A DNA stretch of 64,000 bases from Paractinoplanes polyasparticus (GTDB lineage: Bacteria > Actinomycetota > Actinomycetes > Mycobacteriales > Micromonosporaceae), in NCBI RefSeq assembly GCF_019710575.1, contig NZ_JAHWFK010000006.1, positions 1-64,000 on the forward strand, given 5' to 3'. Every line of letters begins with the position of its first letter. Positions within the stretch are counted from its first letter, which is position 1. Positions 1 through 7,787 of the stretch are shown here, in pieces. A program made the translations under genes and the position numbers. The notes under the pieces are model-generated. The model was not told where the DNA came from and ran no database searches. It saw only the letters and a program-made list of their open reading frames with translations.

Positions 1-61
1 GACACACAATCCAAGAAGCCCACGACCACCCCTCGACCCCGCCGCACGGGTTAAAACTCAA

Positions 62-182
62 GCTAGGTTCTGTTTCGCAGCGGGGCCGGGGCTGCGGCGA
101 GGCCCAGATCCCGCCGGGACGCCACCAGACGAAATCTGGACCACGCCTCACTCCCACCCCCGCTGCGAAACAGACCCTAAGC
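62..182. repeat. 121-bp inverted-repeat element (MITE-like)
   Basis: The two ends are inverted copies. TCTGTTTCGCAGCGGGG (about 69-85) is matched perfectly by its reverse complement at 158-174, and the match extends outward to AGC/GCT with one or two mismatches, giving arms of about 24 bp. A smaller hairpin (CCAGA-cgaaa-TCTGG) lies inside at 125-139. The right arm supplies the stop codon (TAG, minus strand) of the neighbouring oxygenase-like gene. The interior is too short to code for anything. It could be a MITE, a large terminator or a structured RNA. The terminal repeat and compact size favour a non-autonomous element, but no convincing target duplication is visible. Confidence 0.55.
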
Positions 183-1037
183 CTCGGTCAGGTTGGCCCG
201 GTCGAGGGCGGCCTGGCGCATCGGCGCGGTGCGGTACCTGCTCGGCAGCGTGTTGAGCACCCCGGCCAGCAGCAGGCGCAGGCCCCGCACCGAGAGGTCG
301 GCGCTGACATCCGTGGTCGGCCAGCCGAGCCCGCCGTAGAGCCGCCGGGCCCACGGCGGCAGCAGACCGATCGCGGTACCGGCGATTCCCAGATAGGCCC
401 AGCGGGCGGGGCCCAGGGTGAGGCCCAGGCGCAGAGCCCGGTTGCCGAAGAAGTCGGGCACCGGGGGCACGGTCAGGAAGGCGGCCGTTTCCGCCCCGTC
501 CCTGGTGAGAGACAACTCGGGACGCATGGCCTCGTAGTAGGCCTCGACCTCGGCCGCCGTGGCGGGCACCGTCGACGGGTCCAGGCCGACCAGCTCGGCC
601 GCCTTCAGCTGCTCGGTGTAATACCGGTCGACCTCGTCCGGAGTCAGCTTCAGGCCGGCCCGGGTCGCCGTGGTCAGGAACGACTCGACCTCGGCCACGT
701 GAACCCAGCGCAGCAGGTCGGGCTCGTCGATGCGGAAAGTCTCGCCCGTGCGCGGGTCGGTCGCGGTCATGCGCGAATGCAGCCGGCGCAGGCGGCCGGC
801 GGCTCGCTCGACTTCTTCGGTGGTGCCGTAGATGACTGTGCCGACGTACTCCGAGGTGCGGTTGAGGCGGCCCCACGGGTCGGCGCGGTATCCCGAGTTC
901 TGGGCCACGCCGGCTACCGCCCGCGGATGCAGGGCCTGCAGATACAGGGAGCGGAGGCCGCCGATCAGCAGGATCGGCTCCCGGTGCAGCTTCCAGGTGA
1001 CCGACTCCGGTCCGAACAACCCGACGTCAACACTCAT
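177..1037 (-). CDS. DUF2236 / MpaB-type oxygenase-like protein
   Basis: Protein of 286 aa resembling the DUF2236 family (latex-clearing/MpaB-type heme proteins of actinobacteria). The family-like pattern is an N-terminal stretch with LLIGGLRSLYLQALHP and the conserved His of ALHPRAVAGV (family heme ligand), then helices with LLRWVHVAEVESFL. The true substrate is unknown. I prefer the ATG at 1037, preceded by GGAAGG, over a TTG ten codons upstream. A GTG three codons upstream is also possible. The gene lies downstream of the Fur gene on the same strand, separated by a short repeat tract, so co-transcription is possible. The stop codon falls inside an inverted-repeat element, so the original C-terminus may have been altered by insertion. 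Confidence 0.75.
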   Translation of the reverse strand: MSVDVGLFGPESVTWKLHREPILLIGGLRSLYLQALHPRAVAGVAQNSGYRADPWGRLNRTSEYVGTVIYGTTEEVERAAGRLRRLHSRMTATDPRTGETFRIDEPDLLRWVHVAEVESFLTTATRAGLKLTPDEVDRYYTEQLKAAELVGLDPSTVPATAAEVEAYYEAMRPELSLTRDGAETAAFLTVPPVPDFFGNRALRLGLTLGPARWAYLGIAGTAIGLLPPWARRLYGGLGWPTTDVSADLSVRGLRLLLAGVLNTLPSRYRTAPMRQAALDRANLTEA

Positions 1038-1102
1038 GCCTTCCACAGTGCCACGCCCGGCGCCCAAAGTTGAACCCGTTCAGTTTCAAATTCGGCTCGG
1101 CC

Positions 1103-1182
1103 TCATCAGGTCGGGTCTGCGGCGGCGCTTGTCGGCTCTGCTTCGTCAGGCTGAGTCCGTGGCGGCGCTTGTCGGTTCTGCT
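1103..1182. repeat. Degenerate 40-bp tandem repeat
   Basis: The core GGCGGCGCTTGTCGG followed by YTCTGCT occurs at 1121 and again at 1161, a 40-bp period with substitutions between copies, and a fainter third trace near 1198. It fills most of the gap between the Fur gene and the oxygenase-like gene and touches the Fur stop codon. No coding potential is evident. Confidence 0.5.
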
Positions 1183-1613
1183 CAGGCTGCGTCTGTGGCT
1201 CGGCGCTTCTGGCAGGCGGGACACAGGCCCCAGAACGTCACTTCCGCCTCGTCCAGCTCGAAGCCGTGGGCGGAGGCGGGGGTGAGGCAGGGGCGCTCGC
1301 CCACCGAGCAGTCGACGTCGGCTATCTCGCCGCAGCCCCGGCAGACGACGTGGTGGTGATTGTCGCCCGCTCGGGCCTCGTAGCGGGCGGGGCTGCCGGC
1401 CGGCTCCAGGCGCCGGGCCAGGCCGGCGCGGGAGAGGGCGCCCAGCACGTCGTACACCGCCTGGGTCGAGACCGAGTCGAGCCGGGTGCGGGCCCGGCGG
1501 GCGATCTCGTCGACTTCCAGGTGGCCGCCCTCGGCGAGGATCTCGAGCACCGCGAGGCGCGGCTTGGTGACCCGCAGGCCGTGCTCCCGCAGCAGGTTCT
1601 CGCCGGTGGACAT
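1182..1613 (-). CDS. Fur-family metalloregulator
   Basis: Protein of 143 aa, the usual Fur/PerR/Zur length. An N-terminal winged helix (residues 1-80, RVTKPRLAVLEIL, then the recognition region VSTQAVYDVLGALSRAGL) precedes a dimerisation domain with the metal-binding run GDNHHHVVCRGCG and a second Cys pair, CPAC, near the C-terminus. The family uses such Cys pairs for structural zinc and the His cluster for sensing metal or peroxide. FurA genes often sit before katG, but no catalase is present. The neighbours are a DUF2236 gene downstream and a divergent DUF2231 membrane protein, which share the 193-bp intergenic region and may be its targets. Which metal or signal it senses cannot be decided from sequence. 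No good ribosome binding site precedes the ATG. Confidence 0.88.
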   Translation of the reverse strand: MSTGENLLREHGLRVTKPRLAVLEILAEGGHLEVDEIARRARTRLDSVSTQAVYDVLGALSRAGLARRLEPAGSPARYEARAGDNHHHVVCRGCGEIADVDCSVGERPCLTPASAHGFELDEAEVTFWGLCPACQKRRATDAA

Positions 1614-1806
1614 TGCTCAATGACAACATGCTTCGCCGCAAACCCCAACCGCTCGATCATCTGAGAGCCTGGTCGAGCACTAGTTGGTCAAGATCGGCTG
1701 AAGCGGTGAACCGGCACCGGCCGATGGGCGTAAGCGGAGACGAAGCAATGCTTGCGTCGTCAGATACTTCTAAGCTGGCGGCCCCACCAGTTCATGAGGA
1801 GGCGTC

Positions 1807-2283
1807 GTGTTCGACCAGATCAACGGCCTGCCGGTGCACGTGCTCGTGCTGCACGCGGCGGTCGTTTTCGTCCCGCTGCTAGCGCTGGGGGCAGTGGTCT
1901 ACGCGCTGGTTCCCCGCTGGCGGCCCCGGATGGGCTGGGCGCTCGGACTGCTGGCGATCGTCGCGCCGGCGTCGGCCTTCGTGGCGATGGCCTCGGGGAC
2001 GCAGCTCTACAACCGCCTGCTCGACCAGGGGCTGAGCGGGCCCGGCAAGGAGATTCTCGACGACCACATGGGGTACGGCCAGCTGACGGCCTGGCTCACG
2101 CTCGGCCTGGGCCTGGTGAGCCTCGTGATGGTGGCCCTGACGTGGCGCCGGGGCAGCACCCGCCTCCCACTGCCGGGCGAACTCGGCGGCGCCGTCGCGC
2201 TGATCGTGCTGGCCGCGCTCTCGGGCTACTTCGTCTTCCAGACCGGCGACTCGGGAGCGACCGCCGTGTGGGGCACGTACTAG
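1807..2283 (+). CDS. DUF2231 integral membrane protein
   Basis: Protein of 158 aa with four predicted membrane helices and the family opening FDQINGLPVHVLVLHAAVV, characteristic of DUF2231. The His in LPVHVLVLHA and another in LDDHMGYGQL are typical family positions, and heme or redox roles have been proposed for relatives, but the function here is unknown. The GTG start has a strong ribosome binding site (GAGGAGG, 5-nt spacing). It is divergent from the Fur gene and ends at a strong hairpin terminator. AAGCA-A-TGCTT at 1743-1753 is a small palindrome upstream that could bind a regulator. Confidence 0.82.
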   Translation: MFDQINGLPVHVLVLHAAVVFVPLLALGAVVYALVPRWRPRMGWALGLLAIVAPASAFVAMASGTQLYNRLLDQGLSGPGKEILDDHMGYGQLTAWLTLGLGLVSLVMVALTWRRGSTRLPLPGELGGAVALIVLAALSGYFVFQTGDSGATAVWGTY

Positions 2284-2312
2284 AGCCACCGCGCCGGCGT
2301 ATCCGGCTTTTC

Positions 2313-2345
2313 GACCGCCCCGGGGCTCAGCCCTCCGGGGCGGTC
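2313..2345 (+). terminator. Hairpin terminator after DUF2231 gene
   Basis: GACCGCCCCGG (2313-2323) pairs perfectly with CCGGGGCGGTC (2335-2345) around an 11-nt loop, 30 nt after the stop codon. There is only a weak T tract, as is usual for high-GC actinobacteria. Confidence 0.75.
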
Positions 2346-2497
2346 GTCGTTTCCTGGCGCGAAGGTTCATCGCTCACGTCCGGAGGAGGGGGTTTGCGGC
2401 TCTCGCTACCTGGATCCGGACGCGAGGTGGTGCGTCTGCTGGAGGAGCCTTCGGTGGTACCGGCTCATGCTGAGGCGAAGTGGCATGGACTGGCCCG

Positions 2498-2700
2498 GGG
2501 CGCTGGGGCTGGGTGCGGGTTGCCAGGGCCTGGGCGCTGGAGTGCGGGGTGCTGCGGCCGGGGTGTTGGGATGCGGGGTGCCGGGGCCCGGGGGTGCGGG
2601 GGGTGCGGGGTGCTGGGGCCCGGGCGTTGGGATGTGGAGTGCTAGGGCCCGAGTTGCTGGGCTGGGTTAGGGGGTGCTGGGGTGCGGGTGCTGGGTTGCG
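2498..2700. repeat. G-rich ~31-bp degenerate tandem repeat
   Basis: About five or six imperfect copies of a unit like GGGGTGCTGGGGCCCGGG plus GTTGGGATG, starting near 2546, 2576, 2607, 2638 and 2668, with an older-looking copy near 2498. The plus strand is extremely G-rich with many GGG runs, so G-quadruplexes are possible. The repeat abuts the stop codon of the next minus-strand gene. I see no gene in 2346-2702. Confidence 0.6.
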
Positions 2701-2702
2701 GG

Positions 2703-3035
2703 TCAGAAGAGGAAGCGGGCGCAGAGCAGGCAGAGCAGGATCAGGGCGATGGCTCCGGCTACCAGGCCCACGCCGTAGGTGACCGTGCGAGCGGAGCCCT
2801 CGGAGTCGTCGAGGGCATCCATGTCCTGCGTGGGCATGCTGCGCGGCGGGGGTGGGCTGGCGATCGTGGGCGGGCGCCAGTTGGCGGAGGGTGGCGGGGT
2901 ACGCGGCGGGCCCGGGTAAATGGGGGCGGGCTGTGGGGTGGGCTTTTCCGGCTCCCCGGCGGGCACGGCGGAGTTCGGGTCCGGTCGCTGCCAGTACGCG
3001 TCGTCCGGGACGCCGGTGGGGGTGGTCACGTTCAC
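2703..3035 (-). CDS. Pro-rich, C-terminally anchored membrane protein
   Basis: I do not recognise a family. From the GTG at 3035 the protein has 110 aa: a polar, proline-rich region (residues 1-75, with PPPP and PTPQPAP runs), a short acidic stretch (MDALDDSEG), then one C-terminal membrane helix (VGLVAGAIALILLCLLC) ending in ARFLF. This is the layout of a tail-anchored protein with a cytoplasmic disordered head. No ribosome binding site precedes the GTG, so it may be leaderless. A second GTG lies two codons further in, and an ATG farther upstream would overlap the divergent gene. It is divergent from a small acidic protein gene, with 58 bp between the starts. Confidence 0.55.
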   Translation of the reverse strand: MNVTTPTGVPDDAYWQRPDPNSAVPAGEPEKPTPQPAPIYPGPPRTPPPSANWRPPTIASPPPPRSMPTQDMDALDDSEGSARTVTYGVGLVAGAIALILLCLLCARFLF

Positions 3036-3080
3036 CGACGGTACAGCCGCAGGGGGAAGACTTCGGCAGCGGCGCGGGCC

Positions 3081-3086
3081 TAGGCT
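3081..3086 (+). promoter_or_regulatory. -10 box TAGGCT for leaderless small gene
   Basis: TAGGCT lies 7 nt before the GTG at 3094, the spacing expected when transcription starts at the start codon. No ribosome binding site is present. A clear -35 is not visible. Confidence 0.45.
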
Positions 3087-3093
3087 CGTAGAC

Positions 3094-3270
3094 GTGGACA
3101 TCCTGGATGAGCCCGAACGCGACAACGACGCCGAGCGCGAAGTTGACTTCGATTCGGAAGAGGCGACCGTGCTGCCCGACCAGACCCGCGACGACACCGA
3201 GCGCGGCTGGGGTGAGCGCTCATACGAAAACGACGAGCGCCTCCTGGAGGATCGCCCGCCGCACTGGTGA
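3094..3270 (+). CDS. Small acidic conserved protein
   Basis: A 58-aa very acidic protein beginning VDILDEPERD and ending LLEDRPPHW, with TVLPDQTRDDTERGWGE in the middle. The composition and the DILDEPERD / DRPPHW ends match a small uncharacterised protein I have seen in other actinobacterial genomes, but I know no function. It has no membrane segment or cysteine. It appears leaderless behind TAGGCT. The stop is followed by about 540 bp without a gene. Confidence 0.7.
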   Translation: MDILDEPERDNDAEREVDFDSEEATVLPDQTRDDTERGWGERSYENDERLLEDRPPHW

Positions 3271-3811
3271 TCCGCGCCGGCTACCGCAGGCCGACGACCG
3301 CAAAGCCAGCAACCGCAGGTCAGAGTCCCGCGGCTCATTAATCGTGCGCCGGCGTCCGCAAGCAGACCTGTGCGTTGGTGGTCGTGGTGTCGGCAGCGCC
3401 GCTCGGGACCACGCGCCGGCGACCGGCGTCGAGGCTCGGCTACCGCGCTGGTGTCCGTAGCGTCGGCAATCGTGGGTAGGCGGTGTGTTCTGGCGGCGCC
3501 AGTCGCAGATCGGACCCAGGCGCGCCGGCGATCAAAAGCGGCGCCAGCAGGGCCGGCTGCTGGTGGCCCCGACGTGGGTGCGCGTTGGCGGATCTTCGAC
3601 CGCGCCTTTGCGCTGGTCACCGCACTGTCGGCAAGCGCAGAGCGTCCGTCACAGCATTGGTGAACCGCGGCGCTGATAATCGCGGCGGCTGGGGCCACCC
3701 CGCTTTGTGTCGGGCCCGGTGCTGATTCCGCTGTGGCGGCCTGCTCGGCGTTGTGGGGCGCTGATCTGTCGGCGTGGCTGACGTTGGCACGTCAGGAGAG
3801 TCTGTGGTGGG
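3271..3811. other. Non-coding tract with decayed repeats
   Basis: No reading frame here has convincing codon structure. At the right end a loose unit GGYGCTGAT-N-CGGCGG recurs near 3671, 3718 and 3756 (about 40-45 bp apart), resembling a decayed minisatellite. The remainder is high-GC with many short CGCCGGCG palindromes. It separates the small acidic gene from the end of the CpaB-like gene. Confidence 0.4.
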
Positions 3812-4348
3812 TCAGGTTGGGCGGATCAGGACGCTGAAGCTTTGCCCGCGGGTGGCTACGGCGCGTTGGGCCTCGGTGGGGGAGAGGGCCAGCAGCAGGC
3901 CACCGGTGGTGGGGTCGTCGGGGGATGTCACCTGGAGGACGAGGGCGGACGCGGCCACCTGGGTGGTGCTGCCGTCGGCCTCGTCGAGGCGTAGCAGGTC
4001 GACCCGGTTGCCGGGCTCGACAAGCGCCAACGCGGCGGGGTCGGACAGGCGGACGGGGACACCCATGCTGCCGGTGGGGACGGACCGCGCGCCGGGCGTG
4101 GTGGACGGTGGAGCGGAGCCCGCCGCGGGAACCGTGTAGACCGGTGGGTCGCAGGCCGGTGGGGGTGACCACGACACCAGAGCGGCGGTGCCCAGCAGGA
4201 GCGCGACCGCTACGAGGCGTAGCAGCAGGCCACGGGCCGGCGGGCGCCAGCGCACAGGATCGAGGCGTCCTTCGCCGCCGTCGCGGCTCGGCGATCCCTG
4301 CGCCTGGGGCAGGGCGGAGCCCAACCGGGATGTGCTGGATCTGCCCAT
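3812..4348 (-). CDS. CpaB/RcpC-like SAF-domain protein
   Basis: Protein of 178 aa with a cytoplasmic basic N-terminus, one membrane helix (residues about 41-58) and an extracytoplasmic SAF-like part. The segment MGVPVRLSDPAALALVEPGNRVDLL (residues 95-119) is the family hallmark of Flp-pilus assembly protein CpaB and its actinobacterial relatives, where the SAF domain may contact cell-wall glycan. No tad/flp pilus genes are nearby, so this is an orphan copy. The ATG has an upstream AAGGGG at 7-nt spacing. Its downstream neighbour on this strand is the non-coding tract. A pair of DnaA-box-like sites lies just upstream. Confidence 0.65.
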   Translation of the reverse strand: MGRSSTSRLGSALPQAQGSPSRDGGEGRLDPVRWRPPARGLLLRLVAVALLLGTAALVSWSPPPACDPPVYTVPAAGSAPPSTTPGARSVPTGSMGVPVRLSDPAALALVEPGNRVDLLRLDEADGSTTQVAASALVLQVTSPDDPTTGGLLLALSPTEAQRAVATRGQSFSVLIRPT

Positions 4349-4432
4349 CGACTGCCCCTTCCGCTCTGGCGTCGCGGTCTGGCGGCGCCGGGGCGAACGT
4401 TAGGCGGAAGCAGAGATCGCTCGCCCCAAGCC

Positions 4433-4458
4433 TGTGGACAGAGCGCAATTGTGGATAA
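4433..4458 (-). promoter_or_regulatory. Pair of DnaA-box-like sites
   Basis: TGTGGATAA at 4450-4458 is the exact complement of the classical DnaA box TTATCCACA. TGTGGACAG at 4433-4441 differs at one position from the actinomycete box TTGTCCACA (read on the minus strand). Both face the same way and lie 17 bp apart between the CpaB-like and zinc-ribbon genes. Two boxes alone do not make an origin. They might titrate DnaA or regulate the adjacent gene. Confidence 0.4.
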
Positions 4459-4565
4459 CCGCCTCGCGCGGCCTGGATGTGCTACGCGGGCCCAGCCGCC
4501 GACGACGCGGTGTGCTCACGGCCGGAGCCGGGCCTGGTCGAGCGGCGTGGCTACTGCACGACGAA

Positions 4566-4593
4566 CCGCGCCAGGCGCGGAGGCCTGGCGCGG
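4566..4593 (-). terminator. Hairpin terminator after zinc-ribbon gene
   Basis: CCGCGCCAGGC (4566-4576) pairs perfectly with GCCTGGCGCGG (4583-4593) around a 6-nt loop, 17 nt beyond the stop codon at 4610. Confidence 0.7.
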
Positions 4594-4609
4594 TCGGTGG
4601 CGTGGTGGG

Positions 4610-4981
4610 TCAGGACGAGGTCGTGGCCTTCGTGCTGCTGCCGGAGCTCGAGGACGACGAGCTCGAGGAGCTGGACGACGACGAGGACGACGTGGTCGAC
4701 GGCGTGGTGGACGACGACGAGGACGAATCGCTCGACGACGTGGACGGTGCGTCGGACTTCTTGGCGGCCTCGTTGCCTGCGGACTTCTCGGCGCTCACGT
4801 TGCCGGAGCGGGAGTCGTTCCGGTAGAAGCCCGAGCCCTTGAAGACGATGCCGACCGAGTTGAAGACCTTGCGGAGCTTGCCGGCACAGTTCGGGCACTC
4901 GGTCAGCGCCGGGTCGGAGAACGACTGCACGGCTTCGAGCTGATGTCCGCACTCGGTGCAGGCGTACTGGTAGGTAGGCAC
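4610..4981 (-). CDS. FmdB-type zinc-ribbon protein with poly-Ser tail (Ruc-like)
   Basis: Protein of 123 aa. The FmdB/CxxC zinc ribbon occupies residues 1-50 with C8-x2-C11 and C29-x2-C32 (YACTECG and ECPNC). The tail from about residue 60 is disordered and ends in a run of 16 consecutive serines. These are encoded by a mix of TCC, TCG and AGC, so the run is kept at protein level and is not simple slippage. In M. tuberculosis the syntenic serine-rich FmdB protein Rv0991c (Ruc) is a redox-regulated chaperone that works with Hsp70. Given the shared position before the cyclo-ligase gene, a similar role is likely, but this is inference. GTG start with GGAGGAG just upstream. Confidence 0.82.
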   Translation of the reverse strand: MPTYQYACTECGHQLEAVQSFSDPALTECPNCAGKLRKVFNSVGIVFKGSGFYRNDSRSGNVSAEKSAGNEAAKKSDAPSTSSSDSSSSSSTTPSTTSSSSSSSSSSSSSSSSGSSTKATTSS

Positions 4982-5081
4982 GGCTCCTCCGGATCTGTCG
5001 GCTGCTGGCACTCGCCAGCTCCGAGTGCCAATGTTGCGCCATCGGAGGTCATTTCGTCCACTCGGGGCGGCGTCTGAGCGC

Positions 5082-5693
5082 TCACACCGACCGGTTGGCA
5101 AAAACGGTCAGCCCTTCGGCGGGGGTGATTACCGCATGAACCGGGCGGTCGTGCGGCTCGGCCGGCACCGATTCGACCAGTTCGCCGTCGTGCAGCAACG
5201 CCACCACCAGCGGTCCCCCCGAGGCCGGCAGCCGGGACAGCGCCCGGTCGTACGAGCCACCCCCGCGCCCCATCCGCAGGCCGGCGCGATCCACGGCCAG
5301 CCCGGGAACCAGAACGAGGTCGGCGGTGGTTATCGCCGAGATCCCGAGCCGCGGTCCCACCGGTTCGAGCAGTCCCCGCGGCCCGGCCGTCAGCGTGGAG
5401 AACGCCGCCCAGTCCAGATCGCCGTCGGGAAGCAGGACAGGGAGCAGCACGCGGGCCTGGGCAGCGAGTGCCTCGACCAGGCCCGGCCCGCCCGGCTCGG
5501 ACCCGATGGGCATGTACGCCGCCACGACGGCCGCCCCCTCACGGCGTACGAGGGAAAGGGTCTGCTGTTGAACCTGTGCGGCCGCCGCGGCTAGCTCGTT
5601 GGAAGTGAGAGAGCGACGAGAAGTGAGGAGGCGGTTGCGGAGCGCGATCTTGGCGGATCGAGATCCTTCCGCATCACGGGTTAAATCGGGCAC
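5082..5693 (-). CDS. fthC: 5-formyltetrahydrofolate cyclo-ligase
   Basis: Enzyme of about 203 aa that uses ATP to convert 5-formyl-THF to 5,10-methenyl-THF in folate one-carbon metabolism. The C-terminal ATP/substrate loop MGRGGGSYDRAL is the family signature, and basic residues near the N-terminus (ALRNRLLTSRRSL) match the triphosphate-binding region. I chose the GTG at 5693, which has AAGGGGG 6 nt upstream. An ATG 12 codons earlier would extend into the promoter of the divergent diguanylate cyclase gene. Its position before galU and glp is conserved in mycobacteria. Confidence 0.9.
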   Translation of the reverse strand: MPDLTRDAEGSRSAKIALRNRLLTSRRSLTSNELAAAAAQVQQQTLSLVRREGAAVVAAYMPIGSEPGGPGLVEALAAQARVLLPVLLPDGDLDWAAFSTLTAGPRGLLEPVGPRLGISAITTADLVLVPGLAVDRAGLRMGRGGGSYDRALSRLPASGGPLVVALLHDGELVESVPAEPHDRPVHAVITPAEGLTVFANRSV

Positions 5694-5774
5694 ACAACAC
5701 CCCCTTTTGAAAAGCGGCAAACGGTGCACACTATGTCAGCATCGCTCCAAAGAGGGCCACTGCCGGGAGGACGC

Positions 5775-7748
5775 GTGACGCTGCGTGGCCGGCTCACCAC
5801 TGCCTTTCTGGTGGTCGTTCTCGGTCCGGTCCTGCTCGGGTCCATCTTTGTCGCCATGACGGTCGCCACGGTGAGCCGGGATCGGGCAGCCGAGCGGCTC
5901 GACCACGCCGCCGCCACGGTGCGCACCAGCATGGCCGCCACCTGCCAGCAGCTTCAGGCGGCGGCGGACACGGTGGCGACAGTGCCCGCGGCGAACAGGC
6001 AGGACGTGGTGGGCCGGCTCATCGCCCGAGGCCTCGCCACCGACATCCGCATCGCTGGGACAGCCCCACGCCCGGACGATGGGAAGATCGGCGGCCGGCC
6101 GGACTGCGCGTCCCCGACCGGCGGACCCATGAACGTGATCGCCGCCCGAGCGGTCACCGGCGATCTCACCATCACCGCAGCTCAAACCATCGACGAAGGA
6201 TTCCTGGCCCGGCTCGAGGCGGCTGCCGGGGCCGACGTCGCCGTCACTGCGCCCGAGCTAACCGAAAGAAAGCAGCCCAGCGGAGAACGCCGCCGAATGA
6301 CCCCGCAACCGGGCCAGCCGCTCGCTTTGACGGTGACCCTCCCCCCGCACAGACCGATCTTTCTGTACGCGGTCCTTCCGGCCGTGGTTCTGGCCGCTGC
6401 CCTGGCCGCCGTGCTCGTGGCGCGCTGGCTGGCCCACTCCACCACTCGCCCGCTCGGCGAGCTGGCCTGGGCCGCCGGCCGCGTGGCCGAAGGCGACCTC
6501 GACACCCGCGTCCCCATCCCGCACCCCGATGAGCTGGGGCGCCTGGCTGCGACCTTCAACCGGATGACCCGCGAGCTCCAGGCCTACGTGCAGGCCCTGA
6601 CCGCCAGCCGCGACCAGCTGCGCGGCCACCTCGCCATCCTCGGCGAGACCCTTTCCAGTACGCATGACCTGCACCGGATCCTGCAGGTGATCCTGCGGAC
6701 GGCGCTGGCCGCGACCGGCGCCCGGGCCGGCCTGGTGCTGCTGATCGACCGGCCGTCGGGCCAGCTGGTCGCGCAGTGCGGGGTGGGCCTGGCCGGGCGC
6801 TGGGACGTCCCCGAGGCCGAGCTGCCCCAGCAGCGCCTGCCGATCGGCGAGGGGGTGCTGGGCGCCGTCGCCGCGAGCGGGGAACCCCGCCGTGGCCAGG
6901 GCGAACTTGCCTCGTCCGAACCGCCCTGCCGCACCTATGTGGCGGTGCCCATCTGTGCCCCGGGGGTCCCCGAGGAGCCGGGTGACCCGGTTCCCTTTCC
7001 CGAGACGCTGGGCGTGCTGGCCCTCTACGACCGGGTCGGCGGCGACAGCTTCGACGACTCCGACCTCAGCACGCTGCGCACGTTCGCCGGACAGGCCGGC
7101 GTCGCGGTGCACAACGTGCGGTTGCACGAGGAGGCGCAGCGGCTCTCGCTCACCGACCCCCTGACCGGCCTCTGGAACTACCGCTACCTGCGGGAATCGT
7201 TGCGCCGGGAGGTGGAGCGGGCGAGCCGCTTCGGGCGCATGCTGGCGGTGCTGGTGCTCGACCTCGACCACTTCAAGGACGTGAACGACACGTACGGGCA
7301 TGCCGCCGGCGACGCCGTGCTGGGCGAGTTCGCGCGGCGCATCCGGGTCGGCCTGCGCGAGGTCGACGTGGCGTTCCGTCAGGGCGGCGAGGAGTTCGTG
7401 GTGCTGCTGCCCGAGACCGACGCGTACGGCGGAGCGATCGTCGCCGAGCGCCTCGGCGCCGCTGTGCGCGCCCAGCCGGTGTCGATCGACGGAGTCCAGG
7501 TGCCGATCAGCGTGTCCATCGGAGTGGCGGTCTTCCCGGAGCACGGTGAGAATTCACTCCAGGTGCTCGCGGCGGCCGACCGGGCGCTGTACGCGGCCAA
7601 AAACGCCGGGCGCGACACATATCGGTTGGCCGAACCCGCGGATGTGACGAAGTCAGGGGTTTCGCCGGGCGATCATGATGGAGATTTTGATGCGACGACG
7701 GCTGTGCCGAGCGGGCCACGACCGCCGCAACGCAGACGTGGCCGATAG
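5775..7748 (+). CDS. Membrane diguanylate cyclase (HAMP-GAF-GGDEF)
   Basis: Protein of 657 aa predicted to make cyclic di-GMP. Order: membrane helix (about 9-32), extracytoplasmic sensor region (33-193), second helix (194-218), HAMP (219-272), GAF (about 290-470), GGDEF domain (480-640). The active site reads GGEEF (537-541), and an inhibitory I-site RxxD (R528-E-V-D531) sits five residues before it, so product inhibition is expected. No EAL or HD-GYP domain is attached. The ligand of the sensor region is unknown. GTG start with GGGAGG at 4-nt spacing, preferred over an upstream ATG. Divergent from the cyclo-ligase gene and followed at 40 bp by galU. Confidence 0.92.
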   Translation: MTLRGRLTTAFLVVVLGPVLLGSIFVAMTVATVSRDRAAERLDHAAATVRTSMAATCQQLQAAADTVATVPAANRQDVVGRLIARGLATDIRIAGTAPRPDDGKIGGRPDCASPTGGPMNVIAARAVTGDLTITAAQTIDEGFLARLEAAAGADVAVTAPELTERKQPSGERRRMTPQPGQPLALTVTLPPHRPIFLYAVLPAVVLAAALAAVLVARWLAHSTTRPLGELAWAAGRVAEGDLDTRVPIPHPDELGRLAATFNRMTRELQAYVQALTASRDQLRGHLAILGETLSSTHDLHRILQVILRTALAATGARAGLVLLIDRPSGQLVAQCGVGLAGRWDVPEAELPQQRLPIGEGVLGAVAASGEPRRGQGELASSEPPCRTYVAVPICAPGVPEEPGDPVPFPETLGVLALYDRVGGDSFDDSDLSTLRTFAGQAGVAVHNVRLHEEAQRLSLTDPLTGLWNYRYLRESLRREVERASRFGRMLAVLVLDLDHFKDVNDTYGHAAGDAVLGEFARRIRVGLREVDVAFRQGGEEFVVLLPETDAYGGAIVAERLGAAVRAQPVSIDGVQVPISVSIGVAVFPEHGENSLQVLAAADRALYAAKNAGRDTYRLAEPADVTKSGVSPGDHDGDFDATTAVPSGPRPPQRRRGR

Positions 7749-7787
7749 TCTCGCGGCATACCACGGGCACGACTGAGCGAAGGTGCG

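Noticed and set aside
3036-3698. N-terminal extension of the minus-strand Pro-rich membrane protein
   Set aside because: It overlaps the divergent small acidic gene and has no coding character.
4433-4458. Possible replication origin
   Set aside because: Only two DnaA-like boxes, and no dnaA, dnaN or AT-rich unwinding region nearby.
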